From an uncultured Romboutsia sp. (GTDB lineage: Bacteria > Bacillota > Clostridia > Peptostreptococcales > Peptostreptococcaceae), in contig CALFLM010000090.1 in assembly GCA_937880075.1 (NCBI GenBank), positions 1 through 35,515 of the forward strand: 35,515 nucleotides of DNA, read 5' to 3'. Below the pieces are notes generated by a model. That model was not told where the DNA came from, searched no databases, and worked only from the letters and a program-made list of their open reading frames with translations. The position numbers were made by a program, and so were the translations under genes. This document shows, in pieces, positions 9,221 through 16,477 of this stretch. The stretch's first letter is position 1. Each line of letters begins with the position of its first letter.

Positions 9221-9247
9221 ATTAAATAGACACACTGTGTATTTAAT
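9221..9247 (-). promoter_or_regulatory. Candidate operator upstream of the ABC-FtsX operon
   Basis: ACACACTGTGT (9230-9240) is a perfect palindrome about an odd centre. It lies between ATTAAAT (9221-9227) and ATTTAAT (9241-9247), which are themselves inverted copies. The site falls 41-68 bp before the ATG, downstream of a possible promoter read on the minus strand (TTGTTT, 17 bp, TATACT). That position suits a TetR-like repressor. No such gene is adjacent, so the assignment is an inference. Confidence 0.35.
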
Positions 9248-9431
9248 ACTATAATACAGTATAAATAATTATAAAGTATTAAACAATAATCATATAAAAT
9301 AACTTAATCAATTCTTCTAACTCTTTAGATAAAGTTTTTTAAAGTTCAAAATTAGTATCCATTAAAGCTCTTTCTATCTTAGTTTCAACTAATTTTTTCT
9401 TTTGTTCAATTAATAGTAAAAATTTTTGCTA

Positions 9432-9483
9432 AATAAAAATAAAGCAAGATAATTATTTAATAAATATCTTGCCTTATTTTTAT
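9432..9483 (-). terminator. Terminator of the nagAB operon
   Basis: GCAAGATA (9444-9451) pairs with TATCTTGC (9465-9472). Flanking AATAAAAATAAA and TTATTTTTATT extend the stem. It lies just after the nagB stop and gives a T-rich tail on the minus strand. Confidence 0.85.
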
Positions 9484-9490
9484 TTAATAT

Positions 9491-10240
9491 CTATGCTATT
9501 TTATAGTCTTCTTTCTTAAGAAGCTTAGCAGCTTCTTTGTCTAATATTAAAATTATATCACTATGAAACTGCAATATAGATGCTGGTACTTCAGGTACTA
9601 CTTTTCCATATACAGTATTGTAAATAGCTTTAGCTTTATTTTCTCCTGTTGCTATTAACATTATCTTTTTACTTTTAAATATAGATCCTACCCCCATTGT
9701 TATGGCTTTTTTAGGAACATCTTCTATGTTATCAAAGAATCTTGAGTTTGCTTCTATTGTGGAATCTTCTAACTCAACTAAATGAGTTCCCTTTTCAAAA
9801 TTTATTGTTGGCTCATTAAATCCTATATGTGCATTATTTCCTATTCCTAATACTTGTATATCTATACCACCAGCTTCTTTAATAAGCTCATCATATCTTT
9901 TACATTCAGCATCAACATCATCTGTCATACCATTTGGTATGTGTACATTTTTATGATTTATATTTATATGGTTAAATAAATTTTTATACATAAAATAATG
10001 GTAACTTTGGTCATTGTCTTTAGGTAAGTTATAGTATTCATCTAAATTAAATGTTCTTACTTCTGAAAAATCAATATCCCCTTTTTTATTAAGACTTACT
10101 AAATTTTCATACATTCCTATCGGTGTAGAACCTGTTGCAAGACCTAAAACTGAGTTTGGCTTTAAAGTTACTTGACTTAATATCATTTGTGCAGCTTTTT
10201 TGCTTACTTCTTCATAATTTTCACAAACTATTATTCTCAT
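9491..10240 (-). CDS. nagB: Glucosamine-6-phosphate deaminase
   Basis: Converts glucosamine 6-phosphate to fructose 6-phosphate and ammonia, the last step feeding amino sugars into glycolysis. The sugar-phosphate isomerase fold is shown by LATGSTPIGMYENL (about 33-46), NLDEYY (65-70, with the catalytic Asp) and GIGNNAHIGFNEP (132-144, with the ring-opening His). The Asn next to the His is normal for Firmicute NagB. The length of 249 residues is usual. ATG 10240 is preceded by GGGGGA at 6 nt. It lies 15 bp after nagA, with which it is surely co-transcribed. Fructose 6-phosphate links it to the same pool used by the fru locus at the end of the window. Confidence 0.96.
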   Translation of the reverse strand: MRIIVCENYEEVSKKAAQMILSQVTLKPNSVLGLATGSTPIGMYENLVSLNKKGDIDFSEVRTFNLDEYYNLPKDNDQSYHYFMYKNLFNHININHKNVHIPNGMTDDVDAECKRYDELIKEAGGIDIQVLGIGNNAHIGFNEPTINFEKGTHLVELEDSTIEANSRFFDNIEDVPKKAITMGVGSIFKSKKIMLIATGENKAKAIYNTVYGKVVPEVPASILQFHSDIILILDKEAAKLLKKEDYKIA

Positions 10241-10255
10241 ATAATTCCCCCAAAA

Positions 10256-11392
10256 TTAATTTATCTTATTGTATGTTATATTGCCTTCTACTATAGTAGC
10301 TAAACAATCCATATTATCATTAAATATAGCTATATCTGCATCTTTTCCTATTTCTAAACTTCCCTTTTTATCATCTACTTTTATTGATTTTGCAGGATTT
10401 AAAGATGCTAAGTTTATTGCTTCATATATATTTAAATTTGTATTTTCTTTAAAATTGTATACTGCTTTATTTAAAGTTAGTACACTTCCTGCTAAACTTC
10501 CACTTGCTATTCTTGCTGAGTTATTTTTAACGTATACAGTTTGGCCACCTAAATCATACTCTCCATCAGGCATACATCCTGCTCTCATAGAATCTGTAAT
10601 TAATATTAATTTATCTTTTCCTTTGCTATCAATTACAAATTGGAATAATTCAGGATTTATATGAATTTTATCTGCTATTAATTCACAGTACATATCTGAC
10701 ATTAAGCCTAATCCAACAACTCCTGGGTTTCTATGATTTAAAGGAGTCATGCCATTAAATAAATGTGTTATATTAGTTACTCCTAAATCTTTAGCTTCTT
10801 TTCCAATACTATAGCTAGCATCACTATGACATATTGATAAAACTATATCTGTTTCTTTTTTTACTTTTTTTATGAATTCAAAATTTTTATCCAGTTCTGG
10901 TGAATATGATATTATTTTTATAATATCTGTGTAATCTTTTATAAAATCAAAACTTGGACTGTATATATATTTAGAATTTTGTGCACCTTTATATTTTTCA
11001 TTGATAAAAGGTCCTTCCATGTGTGCACCTAATACTTTTGCACCTTTAATACTTTTACTTTTAGCTTTTATTATATTATCAAAAGCTTTGTAAATTCTTT
11101 TAGGTGACATAGTCATTGTAGTCGGTAGGAAAGATGTAACTCCAGTTTCTACTAATCCTTTACTTATAATCTCTACTGCATTTTCATCTTCATCCATAGC
11201 ATCAAATCCCTTACATCCATGTATATGTATATCTATAAGCCCTGGACATACATAGTTTCTTTGTGCATCTATAACCTCACAATTAGTTGGCACTTCATCA
11301 CATATATCTATTATCTTTTTGTCAAATACTATTACTTTATTTTCTACAACACCATTTTTTAAAACAATTTTGCCATTTATAACTGCTTTCAC
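10256..11392 (-). CDS. nagA: N-acetylglucosamine-6-phosphate deacetylase
   Basis: Amidohydrolase that removes acetate from N-acetylglucosamine 6-phosphate, giving the NagB substrate. Family marks are GLIDIHIHG (51-59, metal-binding HxH), AHMEGPF (about 123-129, metal-binding Glu), SICHSDASY, THLFNGMTPLNHR (metal and substrate His) and LITDSMRAG (catalytic Asp). The length of 378 matches the family. The start is GTG at 11392 with AGGGGG 7 nt upstream; the overlapping ATG is out of frame. In related genomes a GntR repressor gene often sits beside nagA and nagB. Here only a broken copy of one remains upstream (11501-11671). Confidence 0.95.
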   Translation of the reverse strand: MKAVINGKIVLKNGVVENKVIVFDKKIIDICDEVPTNCEVIDAQRNYVCPGLIDIHIHGCKGFDAMDEDENAVEIISKGLVETGVTSFLPTTMTMSPKRIYKAFDNIIKAKSKSIKGAKVLGAHMEGPFINEKYKGAQNSKYIYSPSFDFIKDYTDIIKIISYSPELDKNFEFIKKVKKETDIVLSICHSDASYSIGKEAKDLGVTNITHLFNGMTPLNHRNPGVVGLGLMSDMYCELIADKIHINPELFQFVIDSKGKDKLILITDSMRAGCMPDGEYDLGGQTVYVKNNSARIASGSLAGSVLTLNKAVYNFKENTNLNIYEAINLASLNPAKSIKVDDKKGSLEIGKDADIAIFNDNMDCLATIVEGNITYNKIN

Positions 11393-11500
11393 ATTATTTC
11401 CCCCTATTCAGTAATCATAATTTGGCACTGATGCTTATCACTTGTAAAAATTTATATAGTATACTCTAATATGCTTTGATTATGAGTGTATACTTTTATA

Positions 11501-11671
11501 TCAAATTTTAAAGCAAGTGAATTTATATCTAATATTTTTAAGTTTGCAAAGCTCTCTTTCTGGCATTAAACTTACACCTTCTACAAGTTCTTTACTTTAT
11601 ATCATATCTTTAATTATTTGATAAAGCTAAATATAAATCGCTATATCTAAATTTTTATCTACTATTTTCAT
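11501..11671 (-). pseudogene. Remnant of a GntR-family (NagR-like) regulator upstream of nagA
   Basis: Reading the minus strand from ATG 11671 gives MKIVDKNLDIAIYI, stop, LYQIIKDMI, stop, then SKELVEGVSLMPERELCKL, before the similarity fades and a TGA closes the frame at 11501. This is the start of a GntR winged-helix domain (compare PIYIQL..IIKD.I.SGEL.EG..LPSERELC). Two nonsense codons fall in the middle, and the rest of the HTH and the whole ligand-binding UTRA domain are missing. Its position directly before nagA matches the usual gntR-nagA-nagB order, so this looks like the local repressor after decay. There is no convincing ribosome binding site. It was found by eye from in-frame similarity over about 45 codons. 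Confidence 0.7.
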
Positions 11672-11711
11672 TTTTCATCATTTTCATTGTTTTTATATTT
11701 GACTATGCCAT

Positions 11712-11725
11712 TTAGTATATACCAA
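11712..11725. promoter_or_regulatory. dre-like GntR (NagR) operator
   Basis: TTAGTATATACCAA is a near-palindrome of the TTGGTATATACTAA type, resembling the sites bound by NagR/DasR-like GntR repressors. It lies about 40 bp before the start of the decayed gntR remnant, where an autoregulatory site would be expected. nagA is some 320 bp further on. Confidence 0.5.
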
Positions 11726-11842
11726 TATAGTAATTTAAACTTTTTCCTAAATCAACTTATTGTTTAATTATATAGGTTTATTTTAAATTTTATTCCTATT
11801 AGAAATCATTCTTCTTTATCTATATAAATTTATAAAAATAAA

Positions 11843-11876
11843 AACCTAGTAAATATTATAAAAATTTTCCTAGGTT
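11843..11876 (-). terminator. Terminator after the first MATE gene
   Basis: AACCTAG (11843-11849) pairs with CTAGGTT (11870-11876), with an AAAATTTT palindrome in the loop. On the minus strand it is followed by TTTATTTTTA. It lies 62 bp past the MATE stop at 11939. Confidence 0.7.
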
Positions 11877-11938
11877 CTTTAATTCTATATTATAATTAAA
11901 CTGTTTATTTTATTTTTCATTACTTAAATTTTATAATC

Positions 11939-13279
11939 TTATAGTTTATAATTTACTCTATTTTCTTTAGCTTTTTTAGTTAAGTATATACATATTCCTA
12001 AAAAAGTAATAATTTCTGTAAAAGGTACTACAAGCCATAGGCTATTTCCACCTAAAACAACCGGCATTATAAGTACAAGAATAATATTTAATAAAAACCC
12101 TCTTATTATTGATATACTAACAGATATCTTTTCCCTTCCAACTGATTGGAAATAATTACACATTAATATATTAATATTCATAATACAAAATGCACTTAAA
12201 TACATTCTTATAGATGGTATACCCATGTTTATAATCGACTCATCTGCTTTTACAAAAACTAGTATTACTTCCTTTGTAAAAACAAATACTATAGCAAATA
12301 AAATAATTCCCATAGATATTGTTGTATACATTGCATACTTTACTACATTTCTTACTCTCTTAACTTCATCAGCACCATGATTAGTTGCTATAACTGGTTG
12401 ACTTGCTTGAGCAATACCATTAAACAATGATGTTCCAACAAGTATACAGTTTGAAATTATTCCATATATTACAATTCCATTATCTCCTATATACTTTAAA
12501 ATTTGTATATTAAATATAAATATTACAAATCCACTTGCCACTTCCATTAAAAAACTTGAACTACCACATGATATTATTTTCTTTATCATGTCAAAAGATA
12601 TTCCTTTTATACATACCTTTATTCTATTTTCCTTCTTTATAAAATGAGTTAGAAGTACTAAAGATGTTATGAAGCTACCTATAACTGTTGCTATTGCAGC
12701 GCCTTTCATACCCATTTGCATTGGAAAAACAAATATATAGTCAAGTACTATGTTAAGCCCTGCTCCAAGTAACACTGCTACCATACATCTATTAGGGTCT
12801 TTTCTATTTCTAACTATAGGACCTAAGAAATTAGTACAAATAAATATTGGTGTAGCAAAAACTATATATCTACCATATTCCATAACTAAGTCAATGCTAC
12901 TTTCATTTGCTCCTAATATATAACTTATTTTTCTTAAGTTAAAACTTGAAACTAATGTTAATATAATTGCAACTAATGATATACATAATATACTTGTTAT
13001 AAAATATTTTTTCGATTTTTCAGTATTTCCCATACCATCTTCTGTTGACATTAATATACCTGCACCTATTCCAAACATCAATCCTATTCCCATATAAAGA
13101 GAATAAAATGGTAAAAATATATTAAGGGCTGATATACCTTCTGCTCCAACTCCTTGGCCAATTATAAGTGTGTCTACTAATATGTAAATTGAATTTACTA
13201 AAGTAGAACAAATTGATGGTATTAAGTAATGATAAAAAACTTTCTTTTCGCTGTCTTTTAATAAATTTAGTGATGACAT
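11939..13279 (-). CDS. MATE-family efflux transporter, 446 aa
   Basis: Multi-pass inner-membrane protein (about 12 hydrophobic segments) of the MATE family, which exports drugs or metabolites in exchange for Na+ or H+. The N-terminal half shows SICSTLVNSIYILVDTLIIG followed by GVGAEGISALNI. The second half repeats the arrangement (FNGIAQASQPVIATNHGA), as expected for two six-helix bundles. ATG 13279 follows AAAGGAGG by 7 nt. The gene is alone on its transcript and is preceded by a 177-nt leader ending in an intrinsic terminator (13312-13348), so expression is probably controlled by attenuation. The substrate cannot be inferred. A second, different MATE gene lies at 25066-26430. Confidence 0.92.
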   Translation of the reverse strand: MSSLNLLKDSEKKVFYHYLIPSICSTLVNSIYILVDTLIIGQGVGAEGISALNIFLPFYSLYMGIGLMFGIGAGILMSTEDGMGNTEKSKKYFITSILCISLVAIILTLVSSFNLRKISYILGANESSIDLVMEYGRYIVFATPIFICTNFLGPIVRNRKDPNRCMVAVLLGAGLNIVLDYIFVFPMQMGMKGAAIATVIGSFITSLVLLTHFIKKENRIKVCIKGISFDMIKKIISCGSSSFLMEVASGFVIFIFNIQILKYIGDNGIVIYGIISNCILVGTSLFNGIAQASQPVIATNHGADEVKRVRNVVKYAMYTTISMGIILFAIVFVFTKEVILVFVKADESIINMGIPSIRMYLSAFCIMNINILMCNYFQSVGREKISVSISIIRGFLLNIILVLIMPVVLGGNSLWLVVPFTEIITFLGICIYLTKKAKENRVNYKL

Positions 13280-13311
13280 TATAATACCTCCTTTAAAGTT
13301 TTACATAAAAA

Positions 13312-13348
13312 AATCCAAGTAAGTACTGCTAGTGTACCAACTTGGATT
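13312..13348 (-). terminator. Leader terminator (attenuator) in front of the MATE gene
   Basis: AATCCAAGT (13312-13320) and ACTTGGATT (13340-13348) form a perfect 9-bp stem followed on the minus strand by a run of seven T. The structure lies inside the 5' leader, 33 bp before the MATE start and downstream of its promoter. Transcription therefore must read through it to express the gene. The middle of the hairpin holds a further partial pairing (GTAC). I could not match the leader to a known riboswitch class. Confidence 0.7.
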
Positions 13349-13462
13349 ATTATTTATTATTTAAATTTAGCTAAAACCATACTCCTAACATACTATATAT
13401 ACACTGCAATATTGCCTATAATCTATAATACGCCATAGGATATGGCTCTTTTATATTTCAAA

Positions 13463-13491
13463 ATTATATCATATACTTTCTATAAATTCAA
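13463..13491 (-). promoter_or_regulatory. Sigma-A-type promoter of the MATE leader
   Basis: On the minus strand TTGAAT (13486-13491), an exact 17-bp spacer and TATAAT (13463-13468) form a near-consensus promoter. Transcription would begin near 13456. The resulting leader holds a GCCATA/TATGGC hairpin (13432-13446), a GCAATATTGC palindrome and tiny frames such as ATG GTT TTA GCT AAA TTT AAA TAA before the attenuator. Confidence 0.7.
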
Positions 13492-13733
13492 TAAAATTTT
13501 TATAAGTTACTAAAAGAATTGTCTTATTTATTTTAAAGCTGGTTTTAACTAGCACAATAGATTAATTAATATCTATACATATTGTAAATCTCATAGTTAA
13601 AATATATTTCTCAACTACCCATAGATAGCGAATCAATCTCCTATTTTTTAAGACATTAAATTTTATATTTTCTTAAAATATGGTACAAATTAATACAATA
13701 ATATATACTAAGAAACTTCTTGGGGGTGACTAT

Positions 13734-14486
13734 ATGAAGGAAATGGTCAAAATCTCAGACCTAAATCAAACCTTTTATACAAAAGATGGAGAACTTGAAG
13801 TACTAAAAAACATAAACTTCAATCTAATAGAAGGTCAAATTCTAACTCTTCTTGGCCCTAGTGGTTCTGGAAAATCAACAATACTAAATATACTAACTAA
13901 TCTTTTAAAACCAACTAGTGGAGAAGTAGTTATAAATGGTAAAATGGGATATATGTTTCAAAAAGATCACCTATTAGAGTGGAGAAATATAATAGACAAT
14001 ATAACTATTGGCCTTGAAATTCAAAATAAAAAAACTGATGAAGCAATAAAAAGAGTTGAAAGACTTTTAAAAACTTATGATTTATGGGATTTTAAAAATA
14101 TGTATCCTAAAGAATTATCAGGTGGTATGAGACAAAGGGTTGCACTTATACGTACACTTGCAGTAGATCCTGATATATTACTCCTTGATGAACCATTTTC
14201 AGCTCTTGATTATCAAACAAGGATTTTAGTTAGTGATGATGTTTATAAAATAATAAAAAATGAAGGCAAATCTGCAATACTAGTAACTCATGATATATCA
14301 GAAGCTATATCTATGAGTGATAAAGTTGTAGTATTATCAAAAAGACCAGCTTGCGTAAAAAGCGTTCATGAAATAAACCTTGTAACAGAAGGAGAAAAAA
14401 CACCTCTAAAAACTCGTAAGGTGCCACAATTTCAATACTATTTTGACATTTTATGGAAGGAGTTGGATTCTTATGAAATCAAATAA
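13734..14486 (+). CDS. ABC transporter ATP-binding protein, SsuB/TauB (nitrate/sulfonate/taurine) type, 250 aa
   Basis: Cytoplasmic ATPase of an importer of the nitrate/sulfonate/taurine/pyrimidine-precursor class. It has Walker A GPSGSGKST (41-49), Q-loop GYMFQKD, signature LSGGMRQR (128-135), Walker B LLLDEPFSALD (149-159) and H-loop ILVTHDISEAISM. The short Q-loop region and PFSALD are typical of this group. I start at ATG 13734 (MKEMVKISDL) because GGGGGT lies 7 nt upstream; an in-frame ATG at 13680 has no ribosome binding site. It overlaps the permease gene by 14 nt, so the two are translationally coupled. No substrate-binding protein gene is next to them. The imported compound is unknown. 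Confidence 0.92.
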   Translation: MKEMVKISDLNQTFYTKDGELEVLKNINFNLIEGQILTLLGPSGSGKSTILNILTNLLKPTSGEVVINGKMGYMFQKDHLLEWRNIIDNITIGLEIQNKKTDEAIKRVERLLKTYDLWDFKNMYPKELSGGMRQRVALIRTLAVDPDILLLDEPFSALDYQTRILVSDDVYKIIKNEGKSAILVTHDISEAISMSDKVVVLSKRPACVKSVHEINLVTEGEKTPLKTRKVPQFQYYFDILWKELDSYEIK

Positions 14487-15279
14487 TAACTACTCAGAAG
14501 GATATGCCAACTACCTTAAAAATATAAAAAGAGAAAAAGTAAAAGTTTTATTAATTCAAATAGTATTACTGATTGGAATATTAGTGCTATGGGAAATCCT
14601 TGCAAACTATGGGATAATACAAACATTTTTATTTAGTAAACCATCTGATATATATAAACTATTTATAAAATATATATCAAACGGTGAACTTATAAAACAC
14701 GTTGGTATATCAGTATATGAAACAGTACTTGGACTAGTAATAGGTACAGTTTTAGGTATACTCGTTGCAATAGCACTTTGGTGGTCTGAAAAATTATCAA
14801 AAATATTAGATCCATTCTTAGTCGTATTAAATGCCCTTCCTAAAACTGCACTTGCTCCTATTATAATTGTTTGGGCTGGTGCTGGAATTCAAGGAATAGT
14901 AGTTACTGCAGTTACAATATCAGTTGTTGTTACTATATTATCTGCTTATAACTACTTTATAAATGTAGATGAAGAAAAAATAAAAATGTTAAAAAGCTTT
15001 GGAGCCACTAAATCTCAACTATTATTAAAACTTATAATTCCTTCAAATATAGGTAATCTTATAAACCTTACTAAAATAAACATTGGTATGGCATGGGTTG
15101 GAGTTATAGTTGGTGAGTTTTTAGTATCTCGTTATGGTTTAGGATATTTAATAGTTTATGGTGGTCAAGTATTTAAACTAGACCTTGTAATGATGGGTGT
15201 ATTTGTATTAGCATTTTGTGCTTGGATTATGTATGAAATTTTAAATATAGCTGAAAAACTATATAATTCTAGAAAATAG
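14473..15279 (+). CDS. ABC transporter permease, SsuC/TauC type, 268 aa
   Basis: Inner-membrane channel subunit with about six transmembrane segments (first one ILLIGILVLWEILANYGII-like, residues about 24-43). The BPD_transp_1 domain has the EAA coupling-helix motif in LKSFGATKSQLLLKLIIPSN (about 176-195). The start at ATG 14473 lies inside the end of the ATPase gene and has AAGGAG 10 nt upstream. An earlier in-frame start at 14443 lacks a ribosome binding site. Two hairpin terminators follow (15285-15317 and 15361-15392), so the operon has only these two genes. The missing solute-binding lipoprotein must be encoded elsewhere or has been lost. Confidence 0.92.
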   Translation: MKSNNNYSEGYANYLKNIKREKVKVLLIQIVLLIGILVLWEILANYGIIQTFLFSKPSDIYKLFIKYISNGELIKHVGISVYETVLGLVIGTVLGILVAIALWWSEKLSKILDPFLVVLNALPKTALAPIIIVWAGAGIQGIVVTAVTISVVVTILSAYNYFINVDEEKIKMLKSFGATKSQLLLKLIIPSNIGNLINLTKINIGMAWVGVIVGEFLVSRYGLGYLIVYGGQVFKLDLVMMGVFVLAFCAWIMYEILNIAEKLYNSRK

Positions 15280-15284
15280 CATAT

Positions 15285-15317
15285 AAAAAGAAACTCTAAT
15301 TATTCTAGTTTCTTTTT
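15285..15317 (+). terminator. First terminator after the SsuBC-like operon
   Basis: AAAAAGAAACT (15285-15295) and AGTTTCTTTTT (15307-15317) form an 11-bp stem starting 5 bp after the permease stop codon. The T-run of the right arm provides the U-tract. Confidence 0.85.
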
Positions 15318-15360
15318 AGAAAATGTTTATAGATTTTTGTAAATAAAATTTTTATAGTTT

Positions 15361-15392
15361 ATATTACTGGAAATTTTAAATTCCAGTAATAT
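15361..15392 (+). terminator. Second, stronger terminator-like hairpin
   Basis: ATATTACTGGAA (15361-15372) and TTCCAGTAATAT (15381-15392) form a perfect 12-bp stem with an 8-nt loop, followed on the plus strand by TTTTTTATTTTT. It backs up the terminator at 15285-15317. Confidence 0.8.
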
Positions 15393-15520
15393 TTTTTTAT
15401 TTTTAAGATATACTAGTACTAAAATTATTCACACAATTATTATGTGTTTAATTTGGTTATTTATAAACTAAATCTTTCATAATTTTAAAAAAATTAATAT
15501 TGTATAAAATTAGAAATACT

Positions 15521-15657
15521 TTCTCCAAATATAATTGTGAGCTTTCTTAAAGCAGACTCCCAATTGCTATTTGGAGAGATTCATCTCTCCTTAAAGATAT
15601 CTAATTTTTTAAGTGCTATTATTTATTAAATTACCTATAAGCACTTTTAGATATTTT
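15521..15657. other. Strongly structured intergenic region, possible non-coding RNA
   Basis: Three stem-loops follow one another. The first (15522-15577) pairs TCTCCAAATA with TATTTGGAGA, AATTG with CAATT, and GAG with CTC, closed by a GCTTT/AAAGC tip. The second pairs GGAGAGA (15573-15579) with TCTCTCC (15584-15590). It shares bases with the 3' arm of the first, so the two are mutually exclusive. The third has an outer GATATCTAA/TTAGATATT stem and an inner AAGTGCT/AGCACTT stem (15596-15655). On the plus strand, TTGTATAAAAT at 15500-15510 could be an extended -10 box placing the RNA start at the base of stem one. I recognise no known RNA family. The rest of the 15280-15778 gap shows only two terminators and AT-rich sequence. 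Confidence 0.45.
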
Positions 15658-15778
15658 GATTCTATCAATTTAAGAAAATTTCTAATTTGATTAGCTATAC
15701 AAGTTTAAATTCATATATATAACCCGTCGTGAATTTCTAAAACTCTTTTGAATAAGCGTTTCAATTAATACTTAAATT

Positions 15779-16468
15779 TTAATCCCCAACACCAAAGTCT
15801 GTATTATTAAAAAGTACTTCTATTTTAGGATTATCCACTAAATGCTTATACTTATTAGAAAACCAATTGACAAGCTCTTCATCCCTTTTAACACTCGAAG
15901 TATTATTTACAAAAACATTTATAGTAGCATGATCAAAATTATTTAAAACAATATCCATATCTCTATCAATCATTTCCCTAGTTTGGCCCTTAATACCTAC
16001 CATAATACAAGGAGAATCAAAATATTCCTTTAACTCCTCAACAGTTTTAAACTTGGCATTTTTATTTAAATATCCATTTCTAAAATCATAATCAAAAGTT
16101 TCAACACCTATCTTAAAAGTTATAGGTATCTCAAAATAGTCCCTCATTTCTTGAATTCTATTTTTATAAGACCAATGACTTTCTAAAAATAATTTTTCTA
16201 TTTTATTTTCCTTTATTATTTCTTTTATCTTAGCTAAAGTAGACTTTGGAAGTTCAAAGCAACTTCCTGAATTTATAACTTCTAAAACTTTATACTTTCC
16301 AGTTATATTTTCTAAAACTTCAAAGTTTACTTTATTTATCTCATCCTCAACAGTTGAGTTATCTAATATATAATCGCAAAAGCTACACTTTCCCCATGCA
16401 CATGGAAAAGATTTTAATAATACTATTTCACGTTGATTTTTGTTAGTTATTTCACTATATCTATCCAT
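15779..16468 (-). CDS. queL: Queuine lyase, radical-SAM type (QueL-like), 229 aa
   Basis: Predicted radical S-adenosylmethionine enzyme that would convert queuine to the queuosine precursor preQ1. The iron-sulfur site is CAWGKCSFC (C23, C28, C31), a CX4CX2C spacing instead of the usual CX3CX2C, and the chain is short with no extra cluster domain. The functional call rests on context. It is the third gene of a unit with a nucleoside hydrolase and an ECF S-component, the order described for queK-qrtT-queL in Clostridioides difficile, and the operon is led by a preQ1-I riboswitch. ATG 16468 has AAGGAG 7 nt upstream. No terminator directly follows. If the context were misleading, 'small radical-SAM protein' is the safe call. 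Confidence 0.85.
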   Translation of the reverse strand: MDRYSEITNKNQREIVLLKSFPCAWGKCSFCDYILDNSTVEDEINKVNFEVLENITGKYKVLEVINSGSCFELPKSTLAKIKEIIKENKIEKLFLESHWSYKNRIQEMRDYFEIPITFKIGVETFDYDFRNGYLNKNAKFKTVEELKEYFDSPCIMVGIKGQTREMIDRDMDIVLNNFDHATINVFVNNTSSVKRDEELVNWFSNKYKHLVDNPKIEVLFNNTDFGVGD

Positions 16469-16477
16469 ATTGTCTCC

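Noticed and set aside
9284..9430. Possible remnant of a regulator on the minus strand (LIEQKKKLVETKIERALMDTNFEL, stop, KTLSKELEELIKLF)
   Set aside because: Only about 45 codons with an internal stop. The helical, Lys/Glu-rich composition is common by chance in AT-rich DNA and no family signature is visible.
13680..13733. 18-codon N-terminal extension of the SsuB-like ATPase
   Set aside because: No ribosome binding site before 13680, and the extension contains the GGGGGT that serves the ATG at 13734. ATPases of this family begin at that point.
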